From Bacteroidota bacterium (GTDB taxonomy: Bacteria; Bacteroidota; Bacteroidia; Chitinophagales; Saprospiraceae): a DNA stretch of 57,889 nucleotides. Each line of letters starts with the position of its first letter. Within the stretch, counting starts at the first letter, position 1. Below the pieces are notes generated by a model. It saw only the letters and a program-made list of their open reading frames with translations. It ran no database searches and was not told the origin of the DNA. Made by a program: the position numbers and the translations under genes. Below are positions 15,222 to 25,306 of the stretch, in pieces. The stretch spans positions 1-57,889 of the forward strand of contig JAKQLF010000113.1 in NCBI GenBank assembly GCA_029567325.1, written 5' to 3'.

Positions 15222-18200
15222 TTAACCAATGATTTGTAAAATACTGTTTCCCGATGCATCCTTCATCAATTTGATTTGTGTATGAATTCTTTCCTTCAGG
15301 GAATCTACGTGAGAAATGATGCCGATGGTTTTATTACTTTCTGATTGTAACAACTCCAAAGTATTTAATGCTGACTCCAATGTTTCATTATCCAAGGTAC
15401 CAAAACCTTCGTCTATAAACAGCGATTCCAATGTGAAATCTCGTGCTGCCAAATCACTCAAGCCAAGCGCGAAAGAGAGTGATATGAGAAATGTTTCTCC
15501 ACCAGATAATGTTTTAGCAGATCTCTTGATATTTGCCTGGTACTGATCAATGACTTCAATGTCTCCTTGGGGTTCGGGTGCTGCAATGAGATACCTATCC
15601 GTCAGACTTTTTAACCTTTGATTTGACAATAGGATGAGGTGTTCAAGGGTAAGATGTTGGGCAAAACCAGAGAATGTTTTACCTGAAGCATCACCTATTA
15701 ATTCTTTAAGAAGTCGCCATCTTTTTATTTTTTGTTCAAAAGTTTGAAATTCTGACATTAATTGATGTTTGAGTTCAATTTGCTCTTTGTTTGACTTCAA
15801 AGCTTGTTGAGCACCACCGATCGATTTGGAAATGGCTTCGATTTGTTGTTCTAACTGTAATTTTTTTGCAGCTAAAGTTGCCATATCCTCTACCGGCAAA
15901 CCACCTTCTTTCAATTGTAAAACATCTTGCCGAGTTGTGGCTAAAGCTGTATCGTTCCTTACTTTTTCTTCGTCCAGCCTTTGTTTTTGCGATGACAGTT
16001 GTTCAAAAGTGGAGGCATTCAGCATGTTACTTTCTGCCTCTTGAATGCTTTCAAATCCACCTTTTTTCAATTCTTCTATTAGATAAACCTTTAGTTGTAC
16101 GTGTTCTGTCTCAAGTTTCTTAAGATTTAATTCATAGGTCTCGATTTGAGCTTCTATTTGTTTTACCTTAGTCGAATCATTTGATAAAAGTTCTTGCAGC
16201 TTATTTGTGAAACCCAATACATCTGCTGCTTCATTTGCTTCAAATCCTGAAAGTAGTGCTGTAAGCTTATTTTTATTTTTGGAATATTGATCTGCTTTCA
16301 GGTTTAAATCGCCCAAAATGACCAGACAATCATCTATAACTCTCAATTTTTGGACAGCTTCTATTTGCGTTTGAAGGTTTTTTTGTTGCAATTGCTTTTG
16401 TGCCAAAGTTGATGTATAATTATTCCTCTTAGCTAGCAATTCTTCGAGGGAATGATTTCCTGTTTTAGAAATTAGATCATGTAAGTGATCCGTTTTGGCT
16501 TTCACTTGGGAAGTAACTAACATGACTTGGCCATCCACTTCTTTATAGATTTTTTCCTGCTTTTGCCATTCATCTTTCGCTTTTGATTCTGCGAGTGTTA
16601 ATAGACCGAGGTCCGCTAGTTGATGCAGTCCAATATCAGTTACTATTTGACCGCAAAGCGGGCATGCCTCACCATTTTTGAGTAATTCTTTGTATTGCGC
16701 TAAATTGGCTGATTTTGTGGCATCGTCTTTTATTTTGGATGCTTTTTCATAGTTTATGAAAGCAACTTCAAGAGCAGATTGGCTGTTTATCAGTTTTTCT
16801 GCAGCTAAAGTTTTCTGATCTTGTAGCTCTAGGATTTCGCTTGTTATCTGAGTTATCTTGGTTACATTTTCTATTTGAAAACCTAAATTGCTCAAAGTCC
16901 CATTTAAGGTGAGAATTTCCTGATTAATTTCATTTACAGCATTGAGCAAATCCCCAGTTTCTGAAGGAACTTGTGAACCAAATAGTTTTAATATATCTGC
17001 TTTATACTTTTGTACTTCTGAACTTATAGTTGGATAATCTTTTAATTCACTAAAAGACTTAAGTTTTGAATCATTACTTGCTGAAAGTTTAGCTAACCAA
17101 TTATTTTTCAATAATTTACCTTCATCTCCTAATGAACGCTCTAGCTGTTTTAGTTCGTTATAGGTCGATTCAAAGTGTTGCATAAAGGGCCTGAAATTGG
17201 CTGAAGTAACTTCTTTTTGAAGCACCCTACTCAAAGTTATCTCTGATTGCTTGATTTCATTTTTGAGTAAGTCAATTTTTTTATTTGCATCGATGATGTA
17301 GTCATTTGTCCCAAGAATATCTTTTTCTAGCTGACCATGTCTTGCCAACTCCTTGACATATGGTGCAAGTTTTAAATGTTTTTGAATGCGATGAAGCTCA
17401 GGTTCAAATGCTTTTTGATTTTTTAAATTACTGTCTGCAATTTGCTCTAGCGCGAGCAGTCTCTGATTTGCACTTTCATAATTTCTTAATTTTTCTGCGC
17501 CTTCAGAAACTTTGTTGAAGTATTGTCGTAAATCAGAAATTTCTTGCTCGCCACTCACTATGCTTTCATTAAGTTGAGCTTCTACTTCTTCTGGAATGAT
17601 TTGAATTTGTTTCAATCTGATTTCCAAGGTTTTACCTTCACCTTCTACTTCTCTGAAACGCTCGAAAGCCGATTTGCCAAGTTGTCGATATATCTCAGTT
17701 CCAGTTATTTTCTCCAAAAGTTCACTTCTCTTATCCGCTTCTGCTTTCAAAAACTGAGCAAATTCACCTTGAGAAAGGACTATCGATTTTACAAATTGAT
17801 CATAATTTAATCCGATAAATTTTTCATTAACTGCAGGAACTTCAGATATTTTGTCGGAAACTATGACCTCCCCATTAGTAACATCAACCAATTCCATGTA
17901 TACAGGATTGAGGTTGTCATTTCTGTTTTTCATGATTGACCAGGAAGATCTATAAATTTTTTCATTGACAGTATAAGTTACTTCTGCCAAAGCTTCTTTC
18001 TGGAAATGAGTGATTACAGATCCACTCTTTTCTATTTCTGCTTTTGTGATGTGACCAAAGCGTGGAACTCTATTATAAAGTGCCAATGTAATTGCATCTA
18101 ATAAAGTGGATTTGCCTGAGCCGGTTGGACCTACAATGGCAAAAATACCTGCATCCAATAAAGGGCTTTTATCAAAATCAACTTCATGGTCACCTCTTAA

Positions 18201-18239
18201 ACTATTGATGTTCCTTAAGGAAATTTTATTGATCCTCAT
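15222..18239 (-). CDS. sbcC: SbcC, Rad50-like ATPase subunit of the SbcCD nuclease
   Basis: The 1005-residue protein has the SMC/Rad50 layout. The Walker A is VGPTGSGKST (about 36-45), followed by LYNRVPRFGHI. Long coiled coils surround a zinc-hook CPLC near residue 526, which dimerises via metal. Near the C-terminus are the ABC signature KTLSGGETFLISLSFALGLSD (about 910) and Walker B SLFIDEGFGTLD (about 940). With SbcD it forms an ATP-dependent nuclease that opens hairpins and DNA ends. Its ATG overlaps the sbcD stop in an ATGA, so the subunits are translationally coupled. Confidence 0.96.
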   Translation of the reverse strand: MRINKISLRNINSLRGDHEVDFDKSPLLDAGIFAIVGPTGSGKSTLLDAITLALYNRVPRFGHITKAEIEKSGSVITHFQKEALAEVTYTVNEKIYRSSWSIMKNRNDNLNPVYMELVDVTNGEVIVSDKISEVPAVNEKFIGLNYDQFVKSIVLSQGEFAQFLKAEADKRSELLEKITGTEIYRQLGKSAFERFREVEGEGKTLEIRLKQIQIIPEEVEAQLNESIVSGEQEISDLRQYFNKVSEGAEKLRNYESANQRLLALEQIADSNLKNQKAFEPELHRIQKHLKLAPYVKELARHGQLEKDILGTNDYIIDANKKIDLLKNEIKQSEITLSRVLQKEVTSANFRPFMQHFESTYNELKQLERSLGDEGKLLKNNWLAKLSASNDSKLKSFSELKDYPTISSEVQKYKADILKLFGSQVPSETGDLLNAVNEINQEILTLNGTLSNLGFQIENVTKITQITSEILELQDQKTLAAEKLINSQSALEVAFINYEKASKIKDDATKSANLAQYKELLKNGEACPLCGQIVTDIGLHQLADLGLLTLAESKAKDEWQKQEKIYKEVDGQVMLVTSQVKAKTDHLHDLISKTGNHSLEELLAKRNNYTSTLAQKQLQQKNLQTQIEAVQKLRVIDDCLVILGDLNLKADQYSKNKNKLTALLSGFEANEAADVLGFTNKLQELLSNDSTKVKQIEAQIETYELNLKKLETEHVQLKVYLIEELKKGGFESIQEAESNMLNASTFEQLSSQKQRLDEEKVRNDTALATTRQDVLQLKEGGLPVEDMATLAAKKLQLEQQIEAISKSIGGAQQALKSNKEQIELKHQLMSEFQTFEQKIKRWRLLKELIGDASGKTFSGFAQHLTLEHLILLSNQRLKSLTDRYLIAAPEPQGDIEVIDQYQANIKRSAKTLSGGETFLISLSFALGLSDLAARDFTLESLFIDEGFGTLDNETLESALNTLELLQSESNKTIGIISHVDSLKERIHTQIKLMKDASGNSILQIIG

Positions 18240-19438
18240 ATCTTCTCAGGATTTAAAACGTGCTCGAGCAACTCATCAAAAGCCAGGTAAACCATTTCTT
18301 TGTCTTCATCCGACATGCTAGTAGCTTCCACTTTTTTGCCAAATACTTCTTTTGGACTCAACTCTGCTATGGTTATTCCAGAAGTGAAGTTGGGAACTGC
18401 TTTGTTTTGGCCCGTAAAAGTCAATCTACTCTTTATAATCTTTAGAGTATCACTTTTGAAATCTGATTCAAACGTCTTCAATTCCAATAGTTTAGATGGG
18501 TTTTCATCAGTTTCTAAGACATCCATTTCAACAAAAGCTTGCAATTTACACAGTGGTTTGTAATCCTCCACTTTAGCAATTACTTCAGATAAGGTTCCCG
18601 AAAACTTCACCAAATCACGAATTTTTGGAACGGGTAGACTTGTTTGTTGAATTCCTTTCTCTGCGATTTCCAGTAATATGACTACTTTATTGTCTGTCCT
18701 TTCAGAAAAGCTCAAAGCTATTGGAGAACCTGAGTATCTCACCCTAGGAGTCAAAATTTGTGGTTTGTGTATGTGCCCCAGCGCAAAGTAATCAAAAAGG
18801 GCATCAAAACTAGCAGCAGGGACTCCAGCCTGATTTCCAATTTGAATGTCTCTCTCACTTTCAGATATACTGGCTCCTTGGACATATAAATGACCTAAAG
18901 CTATGATTGGAATTTCCGGATATAACTCCTTGGCTTTTAGGCTCCAAGAAGTAAATACTTCCATCAAACTTTCTTTTACAATGCTGATTTTTTCTTCCTG
19001 ATTGGTCATTTCAGCGCCACGCCGCAAAACACGATCGCTCAAAAAAGGGACTGGACTTACAACTGCTTTCACATGCCCATCCTCAACCAAAGGTATCAAA
19101 TCAACGTGTTCTAAATCTCCTATAACAGTAATATCCAATAGTGACAATACCGCTTTTGCACTTTCTAAATATGAAATCGAATCATGATTGCCAGCAGTGA
19201 TGATGATTTTGATGTTTTTTAGTTTCTTGAGCTTAAAAAGTAAATCCAAATACAGTCTCTTGCTCTCATTCGATGGATTGGCATAGTCAAAAACATCTCC
19301 AGAAACCAAAAGTACATCCACTTCCTGACTGACAATGGTTTCAAGCAAAAACTCAAAAAATAACTCATGATCTTCTTTCAGATCTTCTTTGAGTAGCTGT
19401 TTTCCCAAATGCCAATCGGCTGTGTGTAATATTCTCAA
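18236..19438 (-). CDS. sbcD: SbcD, Mre11-like nuclease subunit of SbcCD
   Basis: The 400-residue protein starts with the metallophosphoesterase motif MRILHTADWHLGK. It continues with LLVSGDVFDYANPS (about 44-57), ITAGNHDSISYLES (about 80-93) and FALGHIHKPQ, which provide the Mn-binding Asp, His and Asn residues of Mre11/SbcD. The C-terminal part forms the capping and SbcC-contact region. It is the nuclease subunit acting with SbcC on hairpins and double-strand ends. It sits 23 bases after priA, in a replication/repair run. Confidence 0.95.
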   Translation of the reverse strand: MRILHTADWHLGKQLLKEDLKEDHELFFEFLLETIVSQEVDVLLVSGDVFDYANPSNESKRLYLDLLFKLKKLKNIKIIITAGNHDSISYLESAKAVLSLLDITVIGDLEHVDLIPLVEDGHVKAVVSPVPFLSDRVLRRGAEMTNQEEKISIVKESLMEVFTSWSLKAKELYPEIPIIALGHLYVQGASISESERDIQIGNQAGVPAASFDALFDYFALGHIHKPQILTPRVRYSGSPIALSFSERTDNKVVILLEIAEKGIQQTSLPVPKIRDLVKFSGTLSEVIAKVEDYKPLCKLQAFVEMDVLETDENPSKLLELKTFESDFKSDTLKIIKSRLTFTGQNKAVPNFTSGITIAELSPKEVFGKKVEATSMSDEDKEMVYLAFDELLEHVLNPEKI

Positions 19439-19461
19439 ACTATAATTGTTAAACTATTTGA

Positions 19462-21894
19462 TTAATAAGGATCTACATCAATATTGATTCTCAATCCTTT
19501 AATTCCATCTTTATTGATCAACTCAGCCTTTGTGTGTAAAATGAGCTGTTTGATAAATCTCATGACCTTAGGATCTTTTTCAAATTTAATGGTAATGAGC
19601 TTGATATACAAATTGCGTACTCTATTTATGCCTGGTGAAGCAGGTCCAATCACTCTTTTCTCTATTCTCTTTTTCAATTTTTCAACCAGTAAGTCAGCCG
19701 CCTTATCCAGATAGGCAGCATCTTTGTGTTTCAGTTCCAAAATGATCATTCGATAAAAAGGTGGATAAGCAAATTCATCTCGCTCTTTGGTTTCCCTCTG
19801 GAACATATTCATATAATTCTGATTCAACACATCTGTCAAAATGGGATGATCGGGCCGGTGAGTTTGAATGATCACCTTGCCTTGTTCTAGTCTTCTGCCA
19901 GCTCTGCCCGCAACTTGGGTCATCATTTGGTAGGCTCTCTCATTGGCTCTGAAATCTGGATACATCAATAAAGAGTCTGCATTTACGATGCCAACCAGTG
20001 TGACATGATCAAAATCAAAACCTTTGGTAACCATTTGTGTACCGATGAGAATGTCGTACTCTCTTTTAGCAAATGATGAAAGTATCTTCTCAAAAGAGGA
20101 CTTACTTTTGGCCGTATCAAAATCTAGTCGTGCTACCCTTGCCGCAGGAAAATGCATTTTGATTTCCTGTTCTATTTTTTCTGTACCAGATCCAATTTCT
20201 TTGAGGTCGTCACTTCCGCATTCAGGGCATTTGATTGGATTCTTGCGCCGATAATTGCAATAATGGCATCTCAATTCATCAAAGTATCTGTGCAAGGTGA
20301 GGTTGACATCACAATTGACACACATCGAGGTATGACCACATTTGCCACATTGTACAATAGGTGCAAAACCTCTTCTGTTTTGAAATAAGATGGTTTGTTT
20401 TTGGGCTTCAATTGTTTGAGTGATTGCTTCCAATAATTGCAAACTGAATAGAGACTTTACTCTATTCGTCTTTTTTGCATAAGCCATATCCACTACTTCT
20501 ATTTGTGGCATGTTTACAGCCCCATATCGTTCCAACAATTTCACTAGTTGATATTTGTGGTTCATAGCATTCTCAAAAGATTCAATTGACGGAGTTGCAC
20601 TGCCCAAAACGACCGATGCTTCATGATATTTACTGATGACTATGGCGCAATCTCTGGCATGATATCTGGGTGCAGGATTATCTTGTTTATAGGAAGGGTC
20701 ATGCTCTTCATCCACAATGATGAGGCCCAAACTTTTAAAAGGAAGGAACAATGCCGATCTGGCACCCATGATCAAAGGTCTTCCTTTGGCAGTTTCAAAC
20801 CATACTTCCACCCTTTCTTGGCTGTTGAGTTTGCTGTGATAAACCATCAAATCTTGGCCAAAGATGGCATTGATGCGGTCTACCATTTGGGTTGTCAGTG
20901 CAATTTCTGGCAATAAAAAAACAGCTTGTTTGCCATTGGCAATGCACTTTTGGATGAGGTCTATGTACAACCTGGTTTTACCGCTCCCTGTCACTCCATG
21001 TACCAGAACTGGTTTATCTTCAGCGTGCGCATGCTCAATGGTCTCAATGGCCTGTTTTTGTTCTATGGATAGTGGCGGTAGCTTTTCATCATCTAATAGG
21101 TAATTGGTAATTCTACTCGTAGATATTTCTTCAATTGAAAGTATTCCTTTCTTTTCCAATGCTTTCAAAATAGATAAATTACCGCCGCTCATTTCATATA
21201 CATCGCTTACAGGCACTCTTTCTGTATTTTTTGAAAGCGAAATGATGCTCAATAAGGCATTTGTTTGCATTTCAGATCTTGCAATCATGTCGAGTGCTTT
21301 GACCTTATTCCCTTCGCTTTTGTAATCTAGTGTGAAGCTTACAACTTTAATCTTTTTCTCTGAATATTTTTCAATGAGCGTTTCAGTAATGGAAATAACA
21401 TTTTTTTCCAGGAGCTTTCTTACAATTGGATAAATGGTTTTCCTATCCAGAATATTCTTAATTTCAGAGATCGTGATTTCTTTTCTGACGTTTACGGCTT
21501 CAGCAACCATGAATTCATCGTCGTTGAGATCAATATCCTGATAGTCCACTTCACCAGCTTGGACCTTGGTTTCACTTTCCAACTTCAAGCCACCGGGTAA
21601 AGCCATTTGCATGACTTCTCCAATGGTGCAGCAATAATAATCTGATATCCATTTCCATAAAATAAGATCCTTTTGCGACACAATGGGAATTTCATCCAGA
21701 ACGGAAATGATGTATTTAGTGGTAATTCCAGCAGTTTCTTCAGTTTCTATTTCATAGACAAGGGCAGAGTATAGTTTGTCTCGCAGAGAAACTTCAACCC
21801 TGATGCCAACTTTGATTTCATGCTGTAACTCTGCGGGAACCTGATAGGAATAGAGTTCCGGTATTGCCAGAGGAAAAACCACTTTGATAATCAT
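19462..21894 (-). CDS. priA: PriA, primosomal replication-restart helicase
   Basis: The 810-residue protein has the complete PriA layout. The N-terminal DNA-binding domain (IKVVFPLAIPELYSYQVP) recognises 3' ends at forks. The Walker A GVTGSGKTRLYIDL is near residue 306 and the DEEHD Walker B (LIIVDEEHDPSYKQDNP) near 392. Two zinc-binding clusters follow at about 518-560 (CGKCGHTSMCVNCD, CHYCNYRR, CPECGS). Motifs V/VI appear as LIGTQMVTKGFDFDHV and MTQVAGRAGRR. It reloads the replisome at stalled forks. It starts 15 bases after the riboflavin synthase stop. Confidence 0.96.
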   Translation of the reverse strand: MIIKVVFPLAIPELYSYQVPAELQHEIKVGIRVEVSLRDKLYSALVYEIETEETAGITTKYIISVLDEIPIVSQKDLILWKWISDYYCCTIGEVMQMALPGGLKLESETKVQAGEVDYQDIDLNDDEFMVAEAVNVRKEITISEIKNILDRKTIYPIVRKLLEKNVISITETLIEKYSEKKIKVVSFTLDYKSEGNKVKALDMIARSEMQTNALLSIISLSKNTERVPVSDVYEMSGGNLSILKALEKKGILSIEEISTSRITNYLLDDEKLPPLSIEQKQAIETIEHAHAEDKPVLVHGVTGSGKTRLYIDLIQKCIANGKQAVFLLPEIALTTQMVDRINAIFGQDLMVYHSKLNSQERVEVWFETAKGRPLIMGARSALFLPFKSLGLIIVDEEHDPSYKQDNPAPRYHARDCAIVISKYHEASVVLGSATPSIESFENAMNHKYQLVKLLERYGAVNMPQIEVVDMAYAKKTNRVKSLFSLQLLEAITQTIEAQKQTILFQNRRGFAPIVQCGKCGHTSMCVNCDVNLTLHRYFDELRCHYCNYRRKNPIKCPECGSDDLKEIGSGTEKIEQEIKMHFPAARVARLDFDTAKSKSSFEKILSSFAKREYDILIGTQMVTKGFDFDHVTLVGIVNADSLLMYPDFRANERAYQMMTQVAGRAGRRLEQGKVIIQTHRPDHPILTDVLNQNYMNMFQRETKERDEFAYPPFYRMIILELKHKDAAYLDKAADLLVEKLKKRIEKRVIGPASPGINRVRNLYIKLITIKFEKDPKVMRFIKQLILHTKAELINKDGIKGLRINIDVDPY

Positions 21895-21909
21895 AGGGTA
21901 AATATAGGA

Positions 21910-22509
21910 CTAAACCGTTCTCAACGCAAAATAACGCGTAACATACTTGCCCAAGATATCAAATTCCAGGTTGACTTTGTCGCCAGCTTTGATTACAGAA
22001 AAATTGGTGTGCTCAAAAGTATATGGAATGATTGCTACGCTAAATATTTCTGGTTTGTCATCATGTAGAATACAAGTAAGACTGGTACCATTGATACAGA
22101 TTGAACCTTTAGAAACGACCAAATGTGCATATTCGTCGGGTAATTCAAAATGAAAATACCAACTTCCATCAACTGCAGCAACCTCAATACAAGTGGCGGT
22201 GGTGTCCACGTGACCTTGTACAAAGTGGCCATCCATCCTCTTATCAGGTAACATAGATCTCTCGAGGTTGATGAGATCGCCGATTTTTAATGAGCCCAAA
22301 TTTGACTTGTCCAAAGTTTCTTGAATGGCTGTCACAACATAGCTTGATTCATCGTGGGAAACAATAGTAAGACAAACACCATTGTGAGCTATGCTCTGAT
22401 CAATATAGGCCTCTTGTGCAAGTGCCGATTCAATCGTAATATGCAAATTGGAGCCTTCTTTCTCCAAATTCTTCACCTTTCCCAGGTGTTCTATGATTCC
22501 AGTAAACAT
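21910..22509 (-). CDS. ribE: Riboflavin synthase, alpha subunit
   Basis: The 199-residue protein consists of two related lumazine-binding barrels. The first begins MFTGIIEHLGKVKNLEKEG and contains HNGVCLTIVSH. The second begins at HFVQGHVDTTATCIEV and contains INGTSLTCILHD, with C-terminal IIPYTFEHTNFS. It converts two molecules of 6,7-dimethyl-8-ribityllumazine to riboflavin and a pyrimidinedione. Length is typical. No FMN riboswitch is seen, and the gene follows a T9SS protein gene by only 7 bases, so it appears to depend on upstream promoters. Confidence 0.95.
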   Translation of the reverse strand: MFTGIIEHLGKVKNLEKEGSNLHITIESALAQEAYIDQSIAHNGVCLTIVSHDESSYVVTAIQETLDKSNLGSLKIGDLINLERSMLPDKRMDGHFVQGHVDTTATCIEVAAVDGSWYFHFELPDEYAHLVVSKGSICINGTSLTCILHDDKPEIFSVAIIPYTFEHTNFSVIKAGDKVNLEFDILGKYVTRYFALRTV

Positions 22510-22516
22510 AATTTTC

Positions 22517-25264
22517 TTATCTGAGCAAATTTATAAAACCCCTTAAAACAGGGCCATTTTGAACCTCTTGACCACTTAAATCTTGATTAAATACACTGCA
22601 TATATAATAATAAGTTCCAGTAGGAGCATCCATTCCTGTCCAATTTATGGCGGGTTCATTTGTTGTAAATACTAAGGTTCCCCATTCATTGAATATCTTC
22701 ATATCTACCCGTGAAATAAAAAAGTTGGTAACAGGGGTATATAAGTCATTTGCTCCATCGCCATTTGGAGTAAATGTATTGGGTAACTCATATATTGGGC
22801 AGTTTTCTTTACAAACTACATTGCTTAATTCACTTTCATTTCCAATTTCATCCAAAGCAGTAACAGCATAACAACCCAGTAAACCTGTGGTCAAATTTCT
22901 ATGAATAAACTTCTTCTCTTGATTGGCATTCACCCTGCCTATTTCTTGAAAATTACCAGATGAATCTGGAGCATAATAAATAACAAAAGCACTGATCGGT
23001 TGTATTTCAGAACACTGAGCATTTGGATCTGTCCATGTTATGACGTTTTCCAATTGATCAAATTCAATATTACCCAATTGATCACACAAGTTATTTACTT
23101 CGATCCTTGGAGCACAAGGAGGTAAATTATCAAAAGGTGTACCACAAGACTCTTGAGAAAAATTCAAAAGTGGTGAAGGCACAAATTGCAATCCATAAGT
23201 CCCACTAGATTCTACTCTATAACAATATTCTGTACCGTTTATTAAATCAAAATCTGTATAATTGGTGCGATCGGTAGAATCAATCAATTGGAAATTTCCA
23301 GTTGAATTAAGACGCCTGTAAATATAATATTTGTTATTTGTCCAGGCAGTTTGAAAGCTCCAATTTAAAGCATTGCGCATTTGTGAAGGATTGACATTCA
23401 AAAATACACTGGAGGAAGATGCGGTCGTGCCCAACAATCGATCACCGCTATAAAACTTCAATTGGTATTCATACGCATTTGCCGCTGTGTTGATTCCAGC
23501 ATGCAAAAATGTGGTATCCGTGAAATTTGATAATACGTTGAAAAGTTTTGTCGCTGTAGGAATTATTACAAAATTCCCGGATTGCAACGGCCTAAATAAA
23601 ACTTCTATTTTATATGGCCCAGGATTAGTTATCGTATCCAGAGAGACTAAATCTGGTTTTACAAAAGCTAAGTCAATAGCTCCATTTGTCCCAGTGGTTG
23701 CAACCGAAACTTTTGTAAGCAGTGGAATATTTCTGGAACGAGTAAAACATACCTCTTCTGACGGTAAACTCTCCACGATGTTGAATGGATTTCCTGAATT
23801 GGTATATTTAGCAAATTCTGCCAAAATCCGATAACAATAAACGTCACCTCCATCAATATTTTCATCACGATAAAAGTACCTGCCGTTTTCCTGCTGCCGG
23901 GTATTGAATACAATTTTTTCATATCCCCTCAATCCACCTTCACAAGTATCAATTTGTACATTCACACTTCGATTGCTCCGCCATACTGAAAATCCAAGGA
24001 AATAATCATCGTCTGCATCTTCACATTGATAAGGACTTTCCCAAGAAATCAAAGCATTTCCTGCATCATTGGTCATGGTAACATCCTCTGGAGGTGGACC
24101 GACCACTTTTACTAATAGCGTTTTTATAGTTGCTAGACCTGTAGTATCACCAAAAAAATTATCTACCGCCCGGAATACTATTTTATAAAAGTTTTTTGAA
24201 ATGTCATTACAATCTGTCTGCCATTCAAACAGTGCGGTATAAGGGTGCGGTTTGAAACTTCCTCCGCCAATCAAGACCGCATTATTCCCATCTAAAAATG
24301 GAGCCCCTGAAGCTGTCAACTCCACATTTTGATTCATATCAGGATCAGAAATACCAATGGGGATTGAAATTTTTGCCCCTGCAATCACGCAAATTTGTTC
24401 TGGAATTTCGATTTTTGGCGGCTGATTCATACAAGCTCTTACCAAAATTTGCATATCTCGAACTACACTCGTAATCAATACACCTTTGCGGTATTCATTG
24501 ATTCTTATGGCAATGTTGTACTCTCCTTGTTGCGGAGGGCTTATCCAAGTGAAATCGCCTGTTATCGGATCTAAGTTGATGATGTTATTGCTTCCAGGCA
24601 GAATTTGATCTGGGAAAAAATAGTTTGGAACTTGTGACCCCACATCTTGAAGCGGTATTGCCAATTCATATGATAAACTATCCCCGTCCGGATCATAGGC
24701 ATTTGGGTTATGGATGAATCTTTGATTCAAACAGGCAAAGTCGATGGGTGGCTGTAATAAAACAACAGAATTGTTGACACCTTGAAACTGCGGGTCTAGT
24801 AAAGTAAATGTAGTAGATAATGACAAGGCAATATCAATGGAATTTGGAAAATTGACGTTTAATATATTTCCAATTCTATTTTCGTCTGTAAAAGTAATGG
24901 TATACGTTCCTCTTCCAGGATAGGTATGTTCTTGAATGTATTTATTGAGTTTTACATCATTTGGTAGCGGTTGGCCAGTACCGTTTGAACGTTGAACCCA
25001 TTGAGATGATCCATCTCCCCAAACTATTTCAACACTGTCTCTATCTGCGGCAGAACTACTGGTCTTTGTGTAAGTCGTCAGGGTCATCCTTATCCTATTG
25101 GCTGCGATTTGTTCATAAGTGATTTCCCCTGCCCGATTATGGGTTGCAAATACTGGAACTGCAAACGTAGCAAACAATAAAATGAAAAAAGATGATTGTA
25201 AAAACCTCAATACGTATACATTTTGAAAATTAAATATAGACCATTTTATACATTCAGATACCAT
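22517..25264 (-). CDS. T9SS type B surface protein (915 aa) with fibronectin/PKD-like domains
   Basis: The N-terminus contains a hydrophobic export segment (FLQSSFFILLFATFAVPVF), ending in ATHNRAGEITYEQI, a block common at the mature start of a Bacteroidota secreted family. The ~20 residues before the hydrophobic stretch are unusual, and a later non-ATG start is possible. The middle region has beta-sandwich repeats (for example NDAGNALISWESPYQC and LNWSFQTAWTNNKYYIYRR, which look fibronectin type III-like). The C-terminus is a type B T9SS sorting domain: LPNTFTPNGDGANDLY, VDMKIFNEWGTLVF, GTYYYI, RGFINLLR. It is predicted to be exported to the surface. Its target is unknown. Confidence 0.88.
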   Translation of the reverse strand: MVSECIKWSIFNFQNVYVLRFLQSSFFILLFATFAVPVFATHNRAGEITYEQIAANRIRMTLTTYTKTSSSAADRDSVEIVWGDGSSQWVQRSNGTGQPLPNDVKLNKYIQEHTYPGRGTYTITFTDENRIGNILNVNFPNSIDIALSLSTTFTLLDPQFQGVNNSVVLLQPPIDFACLNQRFIHNPNAYDPDGDSLSYELAIPLQDVGSQVPNYFFPDQILPGSNNIINLDPITGDFTWISPPQQGEYNIAIRINEYRKGVLITSVVRDMQILVRACMNQPPKIEIPEQICVIAGAKISIPIGISDPDMNQNVELTASGAPFLDGNNAVLIGGGSFKPHPYTALFEWQTDCNDISKNFYKIVFRAVDNFFGDTTGLATIKTLLVKVVGPPPEDVTMTNDAGNALISWESPYQCEDADDDYFLGFSVWRSNRSVNVQIDTCEGGLRGYEKIVFNTRQQENGRYFYRDENIDGGDVYCYRILAEFAKYTNSGNPFNIVESLPSEEVCFTRSRNIPLLTKVSVATTGTNGAIDLAFVKPDLVSLDTITNPGPYKIEVLFRPLQSGNFVIIPTATKLFNVLSNFTDTTFLHAGINTAANAYEYQLKFYSGDRLLGTTASSSSVFLNVNPSQMRNALNWSFQTAWTNNKYYIYRRLNSTGNFQLIDSTDRTNYTDFDLINGTEYCYRVESSGTYGLQFVPSPLLNFSQESCGTPFDNLPPCAPRIEVNNLCDQLGNIEFDQLENVITWTDPNAQCSEIQPISAFVIYYAPDSSGNFQEIGRVNANQEKKFIHRNLTTGLLGCYAVTALDEIGNESELSNVVCKENCPIYELPNTFTPNGDGANDLYTPVTNFFISRVDMKIFNEWGTLVFTTNEPAINWTGMDAPTGTYYYICSVFNQDLSGQEVQNGPVLRGFINLLR

Positions 25265-25306
25265 TATGAACGAACAAAAATTTGGATTGTTTGAAACAAG
25301 CCAACT

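Noticed and set aside
21894-22516. FMN riboswitch near riboflavin synthase
   Set aside because: The upstream gap is only 7 bases, leaving no room for an aptamer, and no conserved element was seen.
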